53,216 nucleotides of DNA, taken from the NCBI GenBank assembly GCA_905221605.1, contig CAJNDS010002073.1:1-53216 (forward strand), written 5' to 3'. Positions 20,512 to 28,840 of the stretch are shown here, in pieces. Every line of letters begins with the position of its first letter. Within the stretch, counting starts at the first letter, position 1. The position numbers were made by a program, and so were the translations under genes. Source of the DNA: Symbiodinium natans (taxonomy: Eukaryota; Sar; Dinophyceae; Suessiales; Symbiodiniaceae). Under the pieces are notes generated by a model. It was not told the origin of the DNA. It was given only the letters and a program-made list of their open reading frames with translations, and ran no database searches.

Positions 20512-20660
20512 CCCCTGAAACCCGAAACCCTGAACATAACCCTCTAAGCCCTCAAACACCCTAAACCCCAAACCCTAAACCCCAAACCCTAAGCCCCAAA
20601 CCCTAAACCCTAAACCCCAAACCCTAAACTCCAAACCCAAACCCTAAACCCCAAACCCTC
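20512..20660 (-). repeat. CCCTAAA/CCCCAAA array
   Basis: Degenerate: CCCGAAACCCTGAACATAACC, then alternating CCCTAAA and CCCCAAA units. Confidence 0.85.
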
Positions 20661-20685
20661 AAGCCATAGACGCCGCCAGGCTGCC

Positions 20686-20754
20686 ATGAAGCCCCCGACC
20701 GCGCCCCTCCAGGGGCTGGGCCGGGAGACCTTGCCAAGTGTCTTCGAGCCTTAA
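20686..20754 (+). other. Short open island after a CCCTAAA array
   Basis: ATG followed by 21 codons (KPPTAPLQGLGRETLPSVFE...) and a TAA. Short, so low confidence. Confidence 0.2.
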
Positions 20755-21280
20755 GCTTGATCATAATTGGGTACCATTTTGCATGTTTAAGGGTACTTAA
20801 ACCCGATAAGGAATCAAACATTTAAATATTTACATTTTTAAGGGTACTTAAACCCTGTAAGGAATAAAGCATGTACATTTTTAATGCTATCCCAAACCAT
20901 GAGCTAGTAAGGACCAAATGAGCCCCAAAAGTGGTTTTGTAGGGTTAATGTATCTTATTGGTTGGTGGTCTCTTTAAGTGGGGTTTCTGTTTTGTAGGGG
21001 GTTCTTATTCGGGTATCTAGGGGCTAGATTAAGGTAGAAGGGTAACAGATAAAGAGGCCACCGGCCTTCATAATTCACATATCCTAACAGGGCAACATAG
21101 CAGAAGAGGGTATATGACCCCAATTGTCGGGCTCGTCTGATCCCCAAGGTGTTCAATATTCTTGTTTGCTAAGTGTTAGGTTCCCTTCTATGCTCTATAT
21201 AGAACGTTTCAGCAATCGCATGCAAAGGACCTGGAGATTTGAGGCTTTCAAGGGTTCGAATGGCTTTAAAGCTTTCAAGG
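20755..21280. other. Non-repetitive stretch, no gene
   Basis: A roughly 75-bp interval carries the direct repeat TTTAAGGGTACTTAAACCC twice (about 20787 and 20838). The remainder is AT-richer unique sequence without a convincing frame. Confidence 0.5.
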
Positions 21281-21492
21281 GCTTAGGGTGTTAGGTTGCT
21301 TTAGGGTTCAGGGTTTGGTGGCGGTGGGGGGAGGCGGGGGCGGTTGGTCCAGGCTGAGTGGCTTTCGGGTTTCGGGCTCGCAGATGGCTGCGACGCCACA
21401 AACTGGGCTTGTATCGTCGGGAGTAGATCACAGATGTTCGGGCCAATGACCATGTCATTTGGAGAGTCACACTTGCCACTGATCTAATCAGA

Positions 21493-21723
21493 ATGCCAAG
21501 AAAGTCACCCACCCACGCTAGAGCAGCCGAAGCTTCCTATCTAAAAAGTGTCCACAAATCGCGCAAACCGGGCTTAGCTTCTCATACGAAAACTTCTTAT
21601 ACAGTGGTTTTGCTGCAGCTCAATCCGCCAAGGTGTTCCGGGACAGCAGGGCTATCCACCCCTCCATCGGCAATTGCCATGGCCGCCAATGCAAGGCATG
21701 CCGCACACTGGGCAAAACCCTAA
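21493..21723 (+). other. Exon-like open frame
   Basis: A 76-codon + frame ends inside a CCCTAAA array. Its last part looks protein-like (LNPPRCSGTAGLSTPPSAIA, then AANARHAAHWAKP) and follows TTTTGCTGCAG, a fair acceptor site. The upstream part may be intronic. Confidence 0.3.
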
Positions 21724-21762
21724 ACCCTAAACCCTCCTAAACCCTCCTAAACCCTAAACCCG
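21718..21762 (-). repeat. CCCTAAA array
   Basis: Six units, some CCCTCCTAAA. Confidence 0.9.
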
Positions 21763-21767
21763 ACACT

Positions 21768-21956
21768 CTAGGCCCAGTGATACATCGCGCGCTGGGAGTC
21801 TCTAAGGGCACCGACGACTTGTAACGAGGGTCGAGAGGCTCTCAGTTGTTGTAGGAAAGCTTCCGTTGCGGTGTGTGGGCCTAAACCCGCCCTTACTGTA
21901 AAAACCTTGGGCATACCTCGCAGTGCAAAATGCCCCAAGTGGCGGTTTAGGGCCAA
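21768..21956 (-). CDS. Exon-like open frame on the minus strand
   Basis: Sixty-two open codons on minus with a protein-like interior (FTVRAGLGPHTATEAFLQQL, RPSLQVVGALRDSQRAMYHW). The + frames are broken by stops. No domain is recognised. Together with 18997-19341 it shows that not all islands read on +. Confidence 0.35.
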   Translation of the reverse strand: MALNRHLGHFALRGMPKVFTVRAGLGPHTATEAFLQQLRASRPSLQVVGALRDSQRAMYHWA

Positions 21957-22004
21957 GATTAGAGCTTGGGGGGCGTAGGGGGCTGATAAACGTTAGGTAA
22001 ACAT

Positions 22005-22125
22005 TTTAAGGTTTAGGGTTCAGTTCTTCCTTCTGGTCCCCCAGGCCCAGAGACCAATACCCCGCAGGTTTACGTAGGGTTTAGGGTTTAGGGTTTAAGG
22101 TTTAAGGGTTTAATTAGGGTTTTCG
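22005..22125 (+). repeat. Two TTTAGGG runs
   Basis: AAGGTTTAGGGTT (22007-22022) and six units at 22074-22125. Confidence 0.85.
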
Positions 22126-22286
22126 TATCCCTATCATGACTCACAGGGTTAGTTTTTTTCCTTGTAAGGGTGCGTGGCTCACTGGGGTCCTTCCTAAGTT
22201 AGTTGAGGGCGTGGTGCAGTTGGAGACGCAGGCTTTTTGAAGGCTTTAGGCATTTGTAAGGGCCTTTTGACGATTTGGGTGCCGCC
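22126..22286. other. Non-repetitive spacer
   Basis: Unique sequence between a TTTAGGG run and a CCCTAAA array; no convincing frame. Confidence 0.5.
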
Positions 22287-22407
22287 TACTAAACCCTAAT
22301 CCCGAAACCCTAACCCCTAATTAAACCCTACTCACTAAACCCTCAACCCTAGACCCGAAACCCTAAACCCTAAACCCTAAACCCTAAACCCTAAACCCTA
22401 AACCTCA
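22287..22407 (-). repeat. CCCTAAA array
   Basis: About 15 units, degenerate at the left and uniform at the right. Confidence 0.9.
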
Positions 22408-22486
22408 GGGCCCTGTAAGGCTTAACTTCGGGTACGTGGTTTTCGCGATGAGGGTTAAAATCAGAAGCCGAACCTCCCCTAAGTTG

Positions 22487-22546
22487 GGTTAAGGGTTAAG
22501 GGTTTAGGGTTTAGGGTTTAGGGTTTAGGGTTTAGGGTTTAGGGCA
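22487..22546 (+). repeat. TTTAGGG array
   Basis: Begins TTAAGGGTTAAGGG, then seven uniform TTTAGGG units. Confidence 0.9.
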
Positions 22547-22603
22547 ACCAAGCTTCCCTGAGGCTTAACCTGACGACTTCTTTCGCCCTCTCCCCAAAAG
22601 CCC

Positions 22604-22828
22604 TTGCCGTGCGATTACAGGTTAAGCTTAGTGCCTGAAGGAGGCATGGCAACGGGTGCGGCTGGTAGGAAGAGGCTCCTGTTGCGTCCGGAGGACCGGG
22701 AATTTATGGTGACAAGTGCTCACATCGCGCCCGACTCGAAACGGCCCGTGAAGCAGCAGCCTCAGGCACAAGTGGTCAAGTGTGAGCAGAACAATGCGAC
22801 TGTCGGAACCCGTGGACGAAGAGGCTAA
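22604..22828 (+). other. Open frame overlapping the next island
   Basis: A 74-codon frame from ATG (MPCDYRLSLVPEGGMATGAA...). It overlaps 22786-23007 in a different frame, so at most one is right locally, or a splice or frameshift separates them. Confidence 0.25.
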
Positions 22829-23007
22829 GAGAAGAAGCTGACACATCGCCAGAAGAAGCAGCGGCAGTACGAGAACAACTGCAAATCCCATGCGCGCACG
22901 AGGACCGGGGACTCTCAAACCTGACCAAGACTTGCTTCACTGTCCTACAGCATATCCCCAAGCTCACCCTGAAATTCCGACCCCAAACACTCAACCGCCA
23001 GCCCTAA
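22786..23007 (+). CDS. Exon-like open segment without ATG
   Basis: Seventy-three open codons on + after a TGA at 22783. The composition is strongly protein-like: REEADTSPEEAAAVREQLQI, then SNLTKTCFTVLQHIPKLTLK. The end runs into CCCTAAAG. No family is recognised. It is one of the more persuasive islands because of its length and mixed residues. Confidence 0.4.
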   Translation, partial: AEQCDCRNPWTKRLREEADTSPEEAAAVREQLQIPCAHEDRGLSNLTKTCFTVLQHIPKLTLKFRPQTLNRQP

Positions 23008-23039
23008 AGCCCTAAAACCTAAAACCCTTCCTAGTATTT

Positions 23040-23080
23040 TTTACCCCGCCCCCCCCCCCCCCCCCCCCCTCCCCACAAAA
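23040..23080. repeat. Poly-C tract
   Basis: C run of about 20 at about 23047-23069, followed by A-rich sequence. Confidence 0.9.
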
Positions 23081-23097
23081 AAAAGGTAAAACTAACA

Positions 23098-23420
23098 AAA
23101 CTCCTCAACCCCAAGCCCTCAACCCTAAACCCTAGGCCCTCAACCCGAGCCCTCAACCCGACACCCTCAACCCGAAGTCCTCAACCCTAAACCCTACACC
23201 CTAAACCCTAAACACTGAACCCTAAACCCTAAGCCCTCAACCCTAAACCCTAAACCCTTCCCTCTCTCGTTTCGCGTACGCCAGAGCCGGTCACTCGCCT
23301 TCTCACAGCTCCCGCGCCGCAGGCCTGAACCCTACGGTAAACCCTAAACCCTAAACCCTGACCCCTAAACCCTGAACCCTGAACCCTAAACCCTAAGCTC
23401 CAGCCCTAAACCCTAAACCG
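23098..23420 (-). repeat. CCCTAAA/CCCTCAA arrays
   Basis: Two blocks (23098-23258 and 23327-23420) with CCCTCAA, CCCGAA and CCCTGAA variants, separated by about 70 bp (GCGTACGCCAGAGCCGG...). Confidence 0.85.
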
Positions 23421-23720
23421 CAGGATTGTGGCTAGGGTTTAGGCTCCACTAGGGTTTAGGCTCCACTCGATTGTTCTTGAGTCGAGGTTGGGGGTTTAGG
23501 GCTTGGGGACTTTGAATGATAGTTCTTGAGAACTTCTTGTTAACGGGTCCTATTGCTAAGGCTCCGGACAGTTGCGTTCAGGAAGTTGGGTTAAGGTATT
23601 GGAGCTTACTTGAATACTCATGGGGAGATATACGTACAGGGTAGGTAGGGTACATCTAGCCATGACGGGCTCCTAAAGCTACGGCCACCCATGAACCGAA
23701 ACCCTCGCCATACCACCCCA
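23421..23720. other. Non-repetitive stretch with element relic
   Basis: It includes the duplicated TAGGGTTTAGGCTCCACT (near 23433 and 23450) and a family-3 relic at about 23625-23692 (CTAAAGCTACGGCCACCC). No convincing gene. Confidence 0.5.
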
Positions 23721-23770
23721 CACCCTAAACCCTAAACCCCAAACCTTAAACCCTAAACCCTAAACCCCTA
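23721..23770 (-). repeat. CCCTAAA array
   Basis: Six units with CCCCAAACCTT variants. Confidence 0.9.
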
Positions 23771-23862
23771 CACGTGAAGTTGAGGAGCCAAGGGCCGGTG
23801 AGGGCTTCAGGGTTGAAAGGCGAAGCCCTACGTCTGGACCCCTACATAGGCCCGGAGAGCCC

Positions 23863-24035
23863 ACTTGGAGGTTCATGCTCCTTATTAACCAAATTAGGGC
23901 TTAGGGTTTCGGGTTTGGGGTTTAGGGGTCAGGGTTTAGCAACCCCACTTAGAAGCCCCTTAAGTGCCCGAATGCGGTCATAATTGGGTTACAAGGACAG
24001 TTATGATTGGGTTAAGAAGTACCATGAACCCCTAA
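23863..24035. mobile_element. Fold-back element, family 7, with telomere repeats inside
   Basis: The ends ACTTGGAGGTTCATG and ACCATGAACCCC match 33968-34137. Between CTTATTAACCAA and CCCCACTTA, where the other copy has about 30 bp of unique sequence, this copy carries TTTAGGG-type repeats (about 23896-23940). This is a second case of telomere repeats within an element. Confidence 0.65.
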
Positions 24036-24146
24036 GCGAACACCCCTGAAGTAGGGATTGTACCTGAAGCACCTTCTGGTTTCTTAATGTGACTCAAGCA
24101 AAGTTCCGTAATTTAGAGGCCTTGGGCTTGCGTTGGGGGCCCTAAA

Positions 24147-24288
24147 CCCGAAACCCTAAACCCTCGTGAGACTTACAGGGTCTGTGAGCTGCCATGTAAA
24201 GGAACAGCTCGCGGTCACTAAGGTCAGCGGGTTCAGGGTTTAGGGTTTAGGGTTTAGGTTATAGGGTTTAGGGTTTAGGGTTTGGAGT
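24147..24288. repeat. CCCTAAA run and TTTAGGG array
   Basis: Three CCCTAAA-type units at 24140-24165 and eight TTTAGGG units at 24233-24288, separated by about 70 bp of unique sequence. Confidence 0.85.
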
Positions 24289-24399
24289 CACCAAGGGTCA
24301 TGCGAGTGTTATGTCAGAAAAGGGTGTATGGGGGGGAAGCTCATCCATCACCTGACATGAACCCAGATCTAAGTCTATACCCTGCGGTTGTCCCTAAAT

Positions 24400-24500
24400 G
24401 GCCATTCTCTGAAAGACGGTCCCTGTTGGGGTCCTTATTATAAGGCGGGACCCTACTATCTGGGGCACCCAAAAAAGGACCATGATTTCGAGAAATGGCC
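24400..24500. mobile_element. Fold-back element related to family 6
   Basis: GGCCATTCTCTGAAAGACGG and, in inverse, TTTCGAGAAATGGCC. Inner parts GGTCCCTGTTGGGGT and GCACCCAAAAAAGGACC pair as in 20358-20468. Length 101 bp. Confidence 0.55.
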
Positions 24501-24521
24501 CAATGGAGATCTTCTTGGTCT

Positions 24522-24612
24522 TAGGGTTTAGGGTTTAGGGTTTAGGGTTTAGGGTTTAGGGTTTAGGGCTAGGGTTTAGGGTTTAGGGTTCAGGGGTTAA
24601 AGTTCAGGGTTG
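24522..24612 (+). repeat. TTTAGGG array
   Basis: About 12 units, mostly perfect. Confidence 0.95.
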
Positions 24613-24613
24613 T

Positions 24614-24706
24614 AAGGAAACACGATACCTGTCCGCGGCATTCTGTGAGACTGAAGACCAAACGGCGCACCAACCCTCTGCCAATGCTCAGCAGCAGATC
24701 CCGTGA
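24614..24706 (+). other. Exon-like open island
   Basis: Thirty open codons on + (KETRYLSAAFCETEDQTAHQ...) between a TTTAGGG and a CCCTAAA array. It is followed by a protein-like stretch in another frame. Short. Confidence 0.3.
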
Positions 24707-24757
24707 CCGTATCCTGCAGCTGCATCTCCAACCATTATAGAACCTGACGACAGATAA

Positions 24758-24815
24758 CCCTGAACCCTAAACCCTAAATCCTAAACCCTAATCCCTAAAC
24801 CCTAAATCCTAAACT
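24758..24815 (-). repeat. CCCTAAA array
   Basis: Eight units with CCCTAAT and TCCTAAA variants. Confidence 0.9.
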
Positions 24816-24819
24816 CTGA

Positions 24820-24927
24820 GTGTTCATTCCCACTGCGCCCGACTGCGCCATGCAGCAAGAGGCCCGGTGTCGCTTTGCGTCGGGGTTGCTGGACGCCTGG
24901 AAGTCCCTGGGCCCTAGGGAATGTTGA
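24820..24927 (+). other. Exon-like island
   Basis: Thirty-five open codons on + directly after CCCTAAA: FIPTAPDCAMQQEARCRFAS, then LLDAWKSL. ATGCAG at about 24851-24856 is a possible acceptor. Confidence 0.35.
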
Positions 24928-25115
24928 GCCAATCCTTCATAAGACTGAACATGACCCAGCCAGGTAGGCCCTTGGGGTACTTCAATCCTAGGTTACTCTT
25001 GGGGTATAGTACAGAATGATCGTGTAGTAGAGGGCTTGAAAGGCCTTGAGGAAAGGGTGCTCGCAAAAAGCCGCGGCTTTGTAGGGGCATGGAGAGCCCT
25101 GCGCCCCTTTTTGAC

Positions 25116-25268
25116 CCTAAGCCCTGAATCCTACACCCCAAACCCTAAACCCTAAACCCTAGCCCTAAACCCTAAACCCTAAACCCTAAACCCTAAACCC
25201 TAAACCCTGAACCCTAAACCCTAAACCCTAAACCCTAAACCCTAAACCCTAAACCCTAAACCCTAAAC
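25116..25268 (-). repeat. CCCTAAA array, about 20 units
   Basis: One of the longer uniform arrays, interrupted by single CCCTGAA and CCTAGCC variants. Confidence 0.95.
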
Positions 25269-25379
25269 CACCATCCTGGGGAGGCCAAGTACGTGCATCC
25301 CTACCTGGGCGTGACGTCCGCCAAGGGCTGCCAGCGGAGACCCCCAAGCCCCGCGGCTGCCAGCAAACAAGCAACTTAG
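25269..25379 (+). other. Exon-like island between inverted arrays
   Basis: Thirty-six open codons on + (HHPGEAKYVHPYLGVTSAKG...) between a CCCTAAA and a TTTAGGG array. A second + frame is also open, so the frame is not certain. Confidence 0.3.
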
Positions 25380-25550
25380 GGTTTGGGGTTTGGGGTTTAG
25401 GGTTTGGGTTTAGGATTTAGGGTTTAGGGTTTGGGCTTTCGGGTTTAGGGTCTGGGTTTGGGGTCTGGGTTTTAGGGTTTAGGGTTTAGAGTCTGGGGTT
25501 TAGGGTTTAGGGTTTAGGGCTTAGAGTTTTTTGGGTTTAGGGTTTACGGG
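25377..25550 (+). repeat. TTTAGGG array with TTTGGGG variants
   Basis: About 22 degenerate units. Confidence 0.85.
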
Positions 25551-25741
25551 AGTGAGCGATGAGGCTTTCGAGTTTGTGGTTGAGGGGTTAGGGCAAAGGG
25601 ACTCAAGGATCAGGGTTTAGAGTTTTGGGTTCAGGATTCAGGGGCTTAAGGTTCAGGATGTCGATTTGCGATCGAAAGCTCAAAGTACCTGTCTAGGGTA
25701 GCTGTTGAGTCGGTCTGCAGTATGGGCTCAAATGAGGTGGC
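25551..25741. other. Non-repetitive spacer
   Basis: Scattered single TTTAGGG-like units and unique sequence, no clear frame. Confidence 0.5.
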
Positions 25742-25835
25742 AGGGTTCAGGGTTTAGGGTTTAGGGTTTAGGGTTTAGGGTTTAGGGTTTATAGGGTTCA
25801 GGGTTCAGGGTTCAGTGTTTCGGGTTTAGGGTTTT
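25742..25835 (+). repeat. TTTAGGG array
   Basis: Seven uniform units, then TTCAGGG variants. Confidence 0.9.
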
Positions 25836-25954
25836 GGGGGTACAGGGATCAAACCCCAACGTAATTCAGCAGGGTGTTTGGCCGTTCGGGCTCGCAAGCC
25901 TTTCCTTTCACCGGCTTGGGATTTGTGGTTTAGGGCTTACCCAAAAGCTCCTCT

Positions 25955-26014
25955 GTAGTACCCTTTTTTTGTAGTATACTAGAATCCCTTATAGGTAACC
26001 CAAAAAGGAACTAC
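25955..26014. mobile_element. Small fold-back element
   Basis: GTAGTACCCTTTTTTT and, in inverse, AAAAAGGAACTAC, about 60 bp. No second copy was recognised. Confidence 0.4.
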
Positions 26015-26130
26015 ATTGGAGCCTTCAGGTGGGGATCTAAACTAGACAACCCTCCCTTGTTCAGTACATTTTTGGCTGCTGCTATGTACGCTCCGTTTGA
26101 AGCCCTGATGTTTTTTAGGTTATGTAGGTT

Positions 26131-26207
26131 GGGATGTTCCCTCTTATTCTAACAGGACCCCCTACGATCATCCCCACTAAGGACTGCTAGTATAAGGGGG
26201 AACATCA
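26131..26207. mobile_element. MITE-like element, family 2
   Basis: GGGATGTTCCCTCTTATTCT at the left pairs with TAGTATAAGGGGGAACATC at the right. Related copies are at 37728 and 49828, with a single arm at 48402. Confidence 0.65.
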
Positions 26208-26271
26208 TACAGGGCTTAGTGCTTCAGCTTGGTAGTGTTTACGTGTTCAGGCTTAGGGTTCCCTTCGTGTC

Positions 26272-26508
26272 ATTAAACCCTAAACACTAAACCCTGAGCC
26301 AAGTACCCTACCTACCCTAGTTGCCCTAATGACTCATGACCCTATAGCTACCCTTATACTTGCCCTAGTTCCCCGAATTACCCTCATAACCCTAGACCCG
26401 AAACCCGGAACCCTAAAACCTAAACCCTAAACTTACCCTAAACCCTAAACCCTAAACCCTAAACCCTAAACCCTAAACCCTAAACCCTAAACCCTAAACC
26501 CTAAACCC
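26272..26508 (-). repeat. CCCTAAA arrays
   Basis: A short run at 26272-26300, a degenerate CCCTACC/CCCTAGTT region, then about 14 uniform units to 26508. Confidence 0.9.
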
Positions 26509-26509
26509 A

Positions 26510-26601
26510 GCACTCAACCTTTGCGCCTGCGAGGCCGTGAGCCGTGGGGTGGCAATCCCACCCTTCTGAGAACGCAACTACGCTGCAAGAACCCTACGCT
26601 T
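26510..26601 (+). other. Weak open island
   Basis: One + frame is open (STQPLRLRGREPWGGNPTLL...) from the CCCTAAA array into the adjacent fold-back element. Weak. Confidence 0.2.
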
Positions 26602-26833
26602 CTGTTTGCTTAAGAACACCACCCCCCCCCCCCCCCACAAAAAAAATGACAAAACAAGAAAAAAAATAATAATAATAAACAATAAATAAATAAATACATA
26701 TATATATATATATACATAAATATATATATATATATAGAAAAGAAGGAAAAACATATAATAATATCATAATCCTCAACTCTATATTGCCCTTAGAAGGAAG
26801 GGCATTCTTTAGGGGGTCTTATGCAAACAGTAG
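26602..26833. mobile_element. MITE-like element, family 1, expanded interior
   Basis: CTGTTTGCTTAAGAACACC at the left and GGTCTTATGCAAACAGTAG at the right. The interior has a C run, A run and (AT)n/(ATAA)n tracts, so this copy is about twice the length of the others. Confidence 0.6.
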
Positions 26834-26919
26834 TGGAAACCCCACTTCTAAGCCGTCGGACGCCGAAGCCTCATAAACCCTTGTGCAAAGTATGGCCAGG
26901 CTAGGAGACTCCTTCTTGT

Positions 26920-26995
26920 CCTAAACCCTAAACCCTAAACCCTAAACCCTAAACCCTAAACCCTAAACCCTAAACCCTAAACCCTAAACCCTAAC
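26920..26995 (-). repeat. CCCTAAA array, 10 uniform units
   Basis: Perfect units. Confidence 0.95.
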
Positions 26996-27165
26996 TCAGC
27001 TTTCTTTGAATCTCAACCCTGCAACCCTAAGCAAGGACTCACCAGTGTGCGGACGCGATGTGATGTATGGTTCTTGTTTGTTATGGATTTTGGCGAGTGC
27101 TATATGGGGTCTGATACATGTTGGCGAATGTGTGCGTGTGTGTATTGGGTGTCCTTTTTTTCCAG

Positions 27166-27300
27166 GATGCCAAGAAAAAAGAGCCTAGCTCATATGCCCG
27201 TCTCGCCAACGCCCATGACAAGGGCATGTTCACAGCTCTTTATACGGCATCTACTAGCTATGTACTGCGGCTTCGTAGTTCCTTCAAGAGGACAGCTTGA
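27166..27300 (+). CDS. Terminal-exon-like segment with splice acceptor
   Basis: GTCCTTTTTTTCCAG at 27151-27165 is a textbook polypyrimidine tract and acceptor. It is followed by 44 open codons and a TGA at 27298: DAKKKEPSSYARLANAHDKG, then ALYTASTSYVLRLRSSFKRT. The mixed charged and hydrophobic composition looks genuine. The same frame is open upstream to 27118, so an unspliced ORF is also possible. The product is not recognised. It would be the C-terminal part of a + strand gene whose upstream exons are not identified. Confidence 0.45.
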   Translation, partial: DAKKKEPSSYARLANAHDKGMFTALYTASTSYVLRLRSSFKRTA

Positions 27301-27389
27301 GTACCAGTAGTTGCTTCTGGATGCCCCACGCGATTCCGAAAACCGAGTCTTTCAAGCTTCAGTTTGAGCCAGAAAAGGTCGGCAAAAAA

Positions 27390-27497
27390 CTACTGTTTGC
27401 TTAAGAACCACCCAGAGATCAAAAGAATGTTCTTCCTTATACGGGTAATATGGGGAGCATTATGCTACATTTTTCGGGGTGCTTAAGCAAACAGTAG
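27390..27497. mobile_element. MITE-like element, family 1
   Basis: CTACTGTTTGCTTAAGAACC at the left, GGTGCTTAAGCAAACAGTAG at the right, 108 bp. The interior motif TTCTTCCTTAT...GGGTAATATGGGG is shared with 49037-49154. Best-preserved copy of the family. Confidence 0.75.
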
Positions 27498-27862
27498 ATA
27501 AGAAGCACAGGAATTAGTGAGATGATGAGCCTGAGTGTATATCTTGGACATGTCTTGCCGTTGCCTTGTGCTTGAGGGGCCTTTCCGGGAACCATTTAGC
27601 AACCATGGAGGCAGTATGACACTTCGTGGTGCTTTACTGTAACTTTACATCTTTAGCCTTTTTGGGTTTATTGGGTTTCTTAACAAGGCAGCCAAACGTT
27701 TAGTTTTTTGCTACCCTCCTAAGTGCAGCCAAGGACATAGGAGTATCTTGGGGGAACCCTTTCAGAGCTCAACCTCTGAACCTTCAGCTGCGTACACTAG
27801 GAGGCGAAGTTCTTTCGTGTAAAATCTGTTTTGCTTCTTCCCTTTATAATTCTCATGCGCAG
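27498..27862. other. Non-repetitive stretch without telomere repeat
   Basis: Unique, moderately T-rich sequence between an element and the next exon-like segment, compatible with an intron. No element recognised. Confidence 0.5.
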
Positions 27863-28021
27863 AAATTTTTGTACGAACTTGCAAGAGAATCCCCGAACAG
27901 GCAAAGCACTTCGTCGTTGTGCCTGGCGGGGCTGGCACTGGCAGAGAAGAGGACCCGCGCAGCTCAAGCTCCCAAAAAGAAGCCTGAACCCTTTCAGGCC
28001 CTGAAGAGGGCTAAACCCTAA
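27863..28021 (+). CDS. Exon-like segment running into a CCCTAAA array
   Basis: After TTCTTCCCTTTATAATTC and CATGCGCAG there are 52 open codons: KFLYELARESPNRQSTSSLC, then GLALAEKRTRAAQAP and a Lys/Pro-rich end. The frame ends at the first TAA of the CCCTAAA array, at GCTAAACCCTAA. It looks like real coding sequence with no recognised family. The downstream exon may be at 28102. Confidence 0.45.
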   Translation, partial: KFLYELARESPNRQSTSSLCLAGLALAEKRTRAAQAPKKKPEPFQALKRAKP

Positions 28022-28100
28022 ACCCTAAAGCCTAAACTCTAAACCCTACCCTAAACCCTAAACCCTAAACCCTAAACCCTAAACCCTAAACCCTAAACCC
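28012..28100 (-). repeat. CCCTAAA array, about 12 units
   Basis: Starts inside the 27863 frame and ends at AAACCCATCTAC before the 28102 island. Confidence 0.95.
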
Positions 28101-28101
28101 A

Positions 28102-28224
28102 TCTACTGCATCCCCCAAGCCCAAGCTTGCCTACGTCGGACCCCTCCTGCAAGCAGTGCCTGCAACTGTGAGGAAGGATGAAGGGCCGAAGCGCAGCCGA
28201 AGTGTGTCAGGCCAGGCTTGCTAG
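28102..28224 (+). CDS. Exon-like island between inverted arrays
   Basis: Forty open codons on + : STASPKPKLAYVGPLLQAVP, then TVRKDEGPKRSRSVSGQA. It is bounded on the left by CCCTAAACCC and on the right by GCTTGCTAGGGTTTAGGG. CATCCCCCAAG is a possible acceptor. The Ser/Arg/Lys end is similar in character to that of 27863, so the two may belong together (inference). Confidence 0.4.
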   Translation, partial: STASPKPKLAYVGPLLQAVPATVRKDEGPKRSRSVSGQAC

Positions 28225-28276
28225 GGTTTAGGGTTTAGGGTTTAGGGTTTAGGGTTGAGGGTTGGGGGTTTAGGGT

Positions 28277-28315
<39 letters not shown>
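28222..28315 (+). repeat. TTTAGGG array changing into TTGAGGG
   Basis: Four TTTAGGG units, then at least seven TTGAGGG units: a local switch of variant. Confidence 0.9.
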
Positions 28316-28502
28316 GCTGTGGGGATGAGGCTTGGGGTTTTGGGTTCGGGGTTTAGGGCATCCGGGTTCAGAGCTTATGTTTTTTTTTTTTTTAAACCTT
28401 GTGTCAGACACATCTATCTATTACACGCACATCATGTCAGTGTAAGGCTTACTGCTTCGGGACTAATTCTCGGGGGGGAGTGCTTATAGGCTTAAGGTGT
28501 CA

Positions 28503-28607
28503 GTAGGGTTCAGGGTATGGGGTTTAGGGTTTAGGGGTTTAGGGGTTTGGGGTGTAGGGTTTATAGGGTTTATAGGGTTTATAGGGTTTAGGGTTTAGGG
28601 TTCAGGC
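28503..28607 (+). repeat. TTTAGGG/TTTATAGGG array
   Basis: Includes three successive TTTATAGGG units and TTTAGGGG variants. Confidence 0.85.
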
Positions 28608-28668
28608 TTGGTTGGGCTTGGGCCTTGCGGAGCGGGTGTTGCGGGGGACGGGACCTGGAGTTGAGGGA

Positions 28669-28840
28669 GCCCTAAGCCCTAAGCCCTAAACCCCTAAACC
28701 CTAAACCCTGAACCCTAACCCCTAAACCCCTAAACCCCTAAACCCCTAAACCCCTAAACCCCTAAACCCCTAAACCCCTAAACCCCTAAACCCCTAAACC
28801 CCTAAACCCCTAAACCTCTGAACCTCTGAACCCCAAGCCC
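28669..28840 (-). repeat. CCCCTAAA (8-mer) array
   Basis: After a few CCCTAAA units, at least 11 successive CCCCTAAA units (about 28719-28815), then CCTCTGAA. An 8-base variant has been amplified uniformly. Confidence 0.95.

Noticed and set aside
21250-21275. tRNA gene, from a GGTTCGAAT motif
   Set aside because: The B-box-like motif stands alone; no cloverleaf arms or A box could be placed around it.
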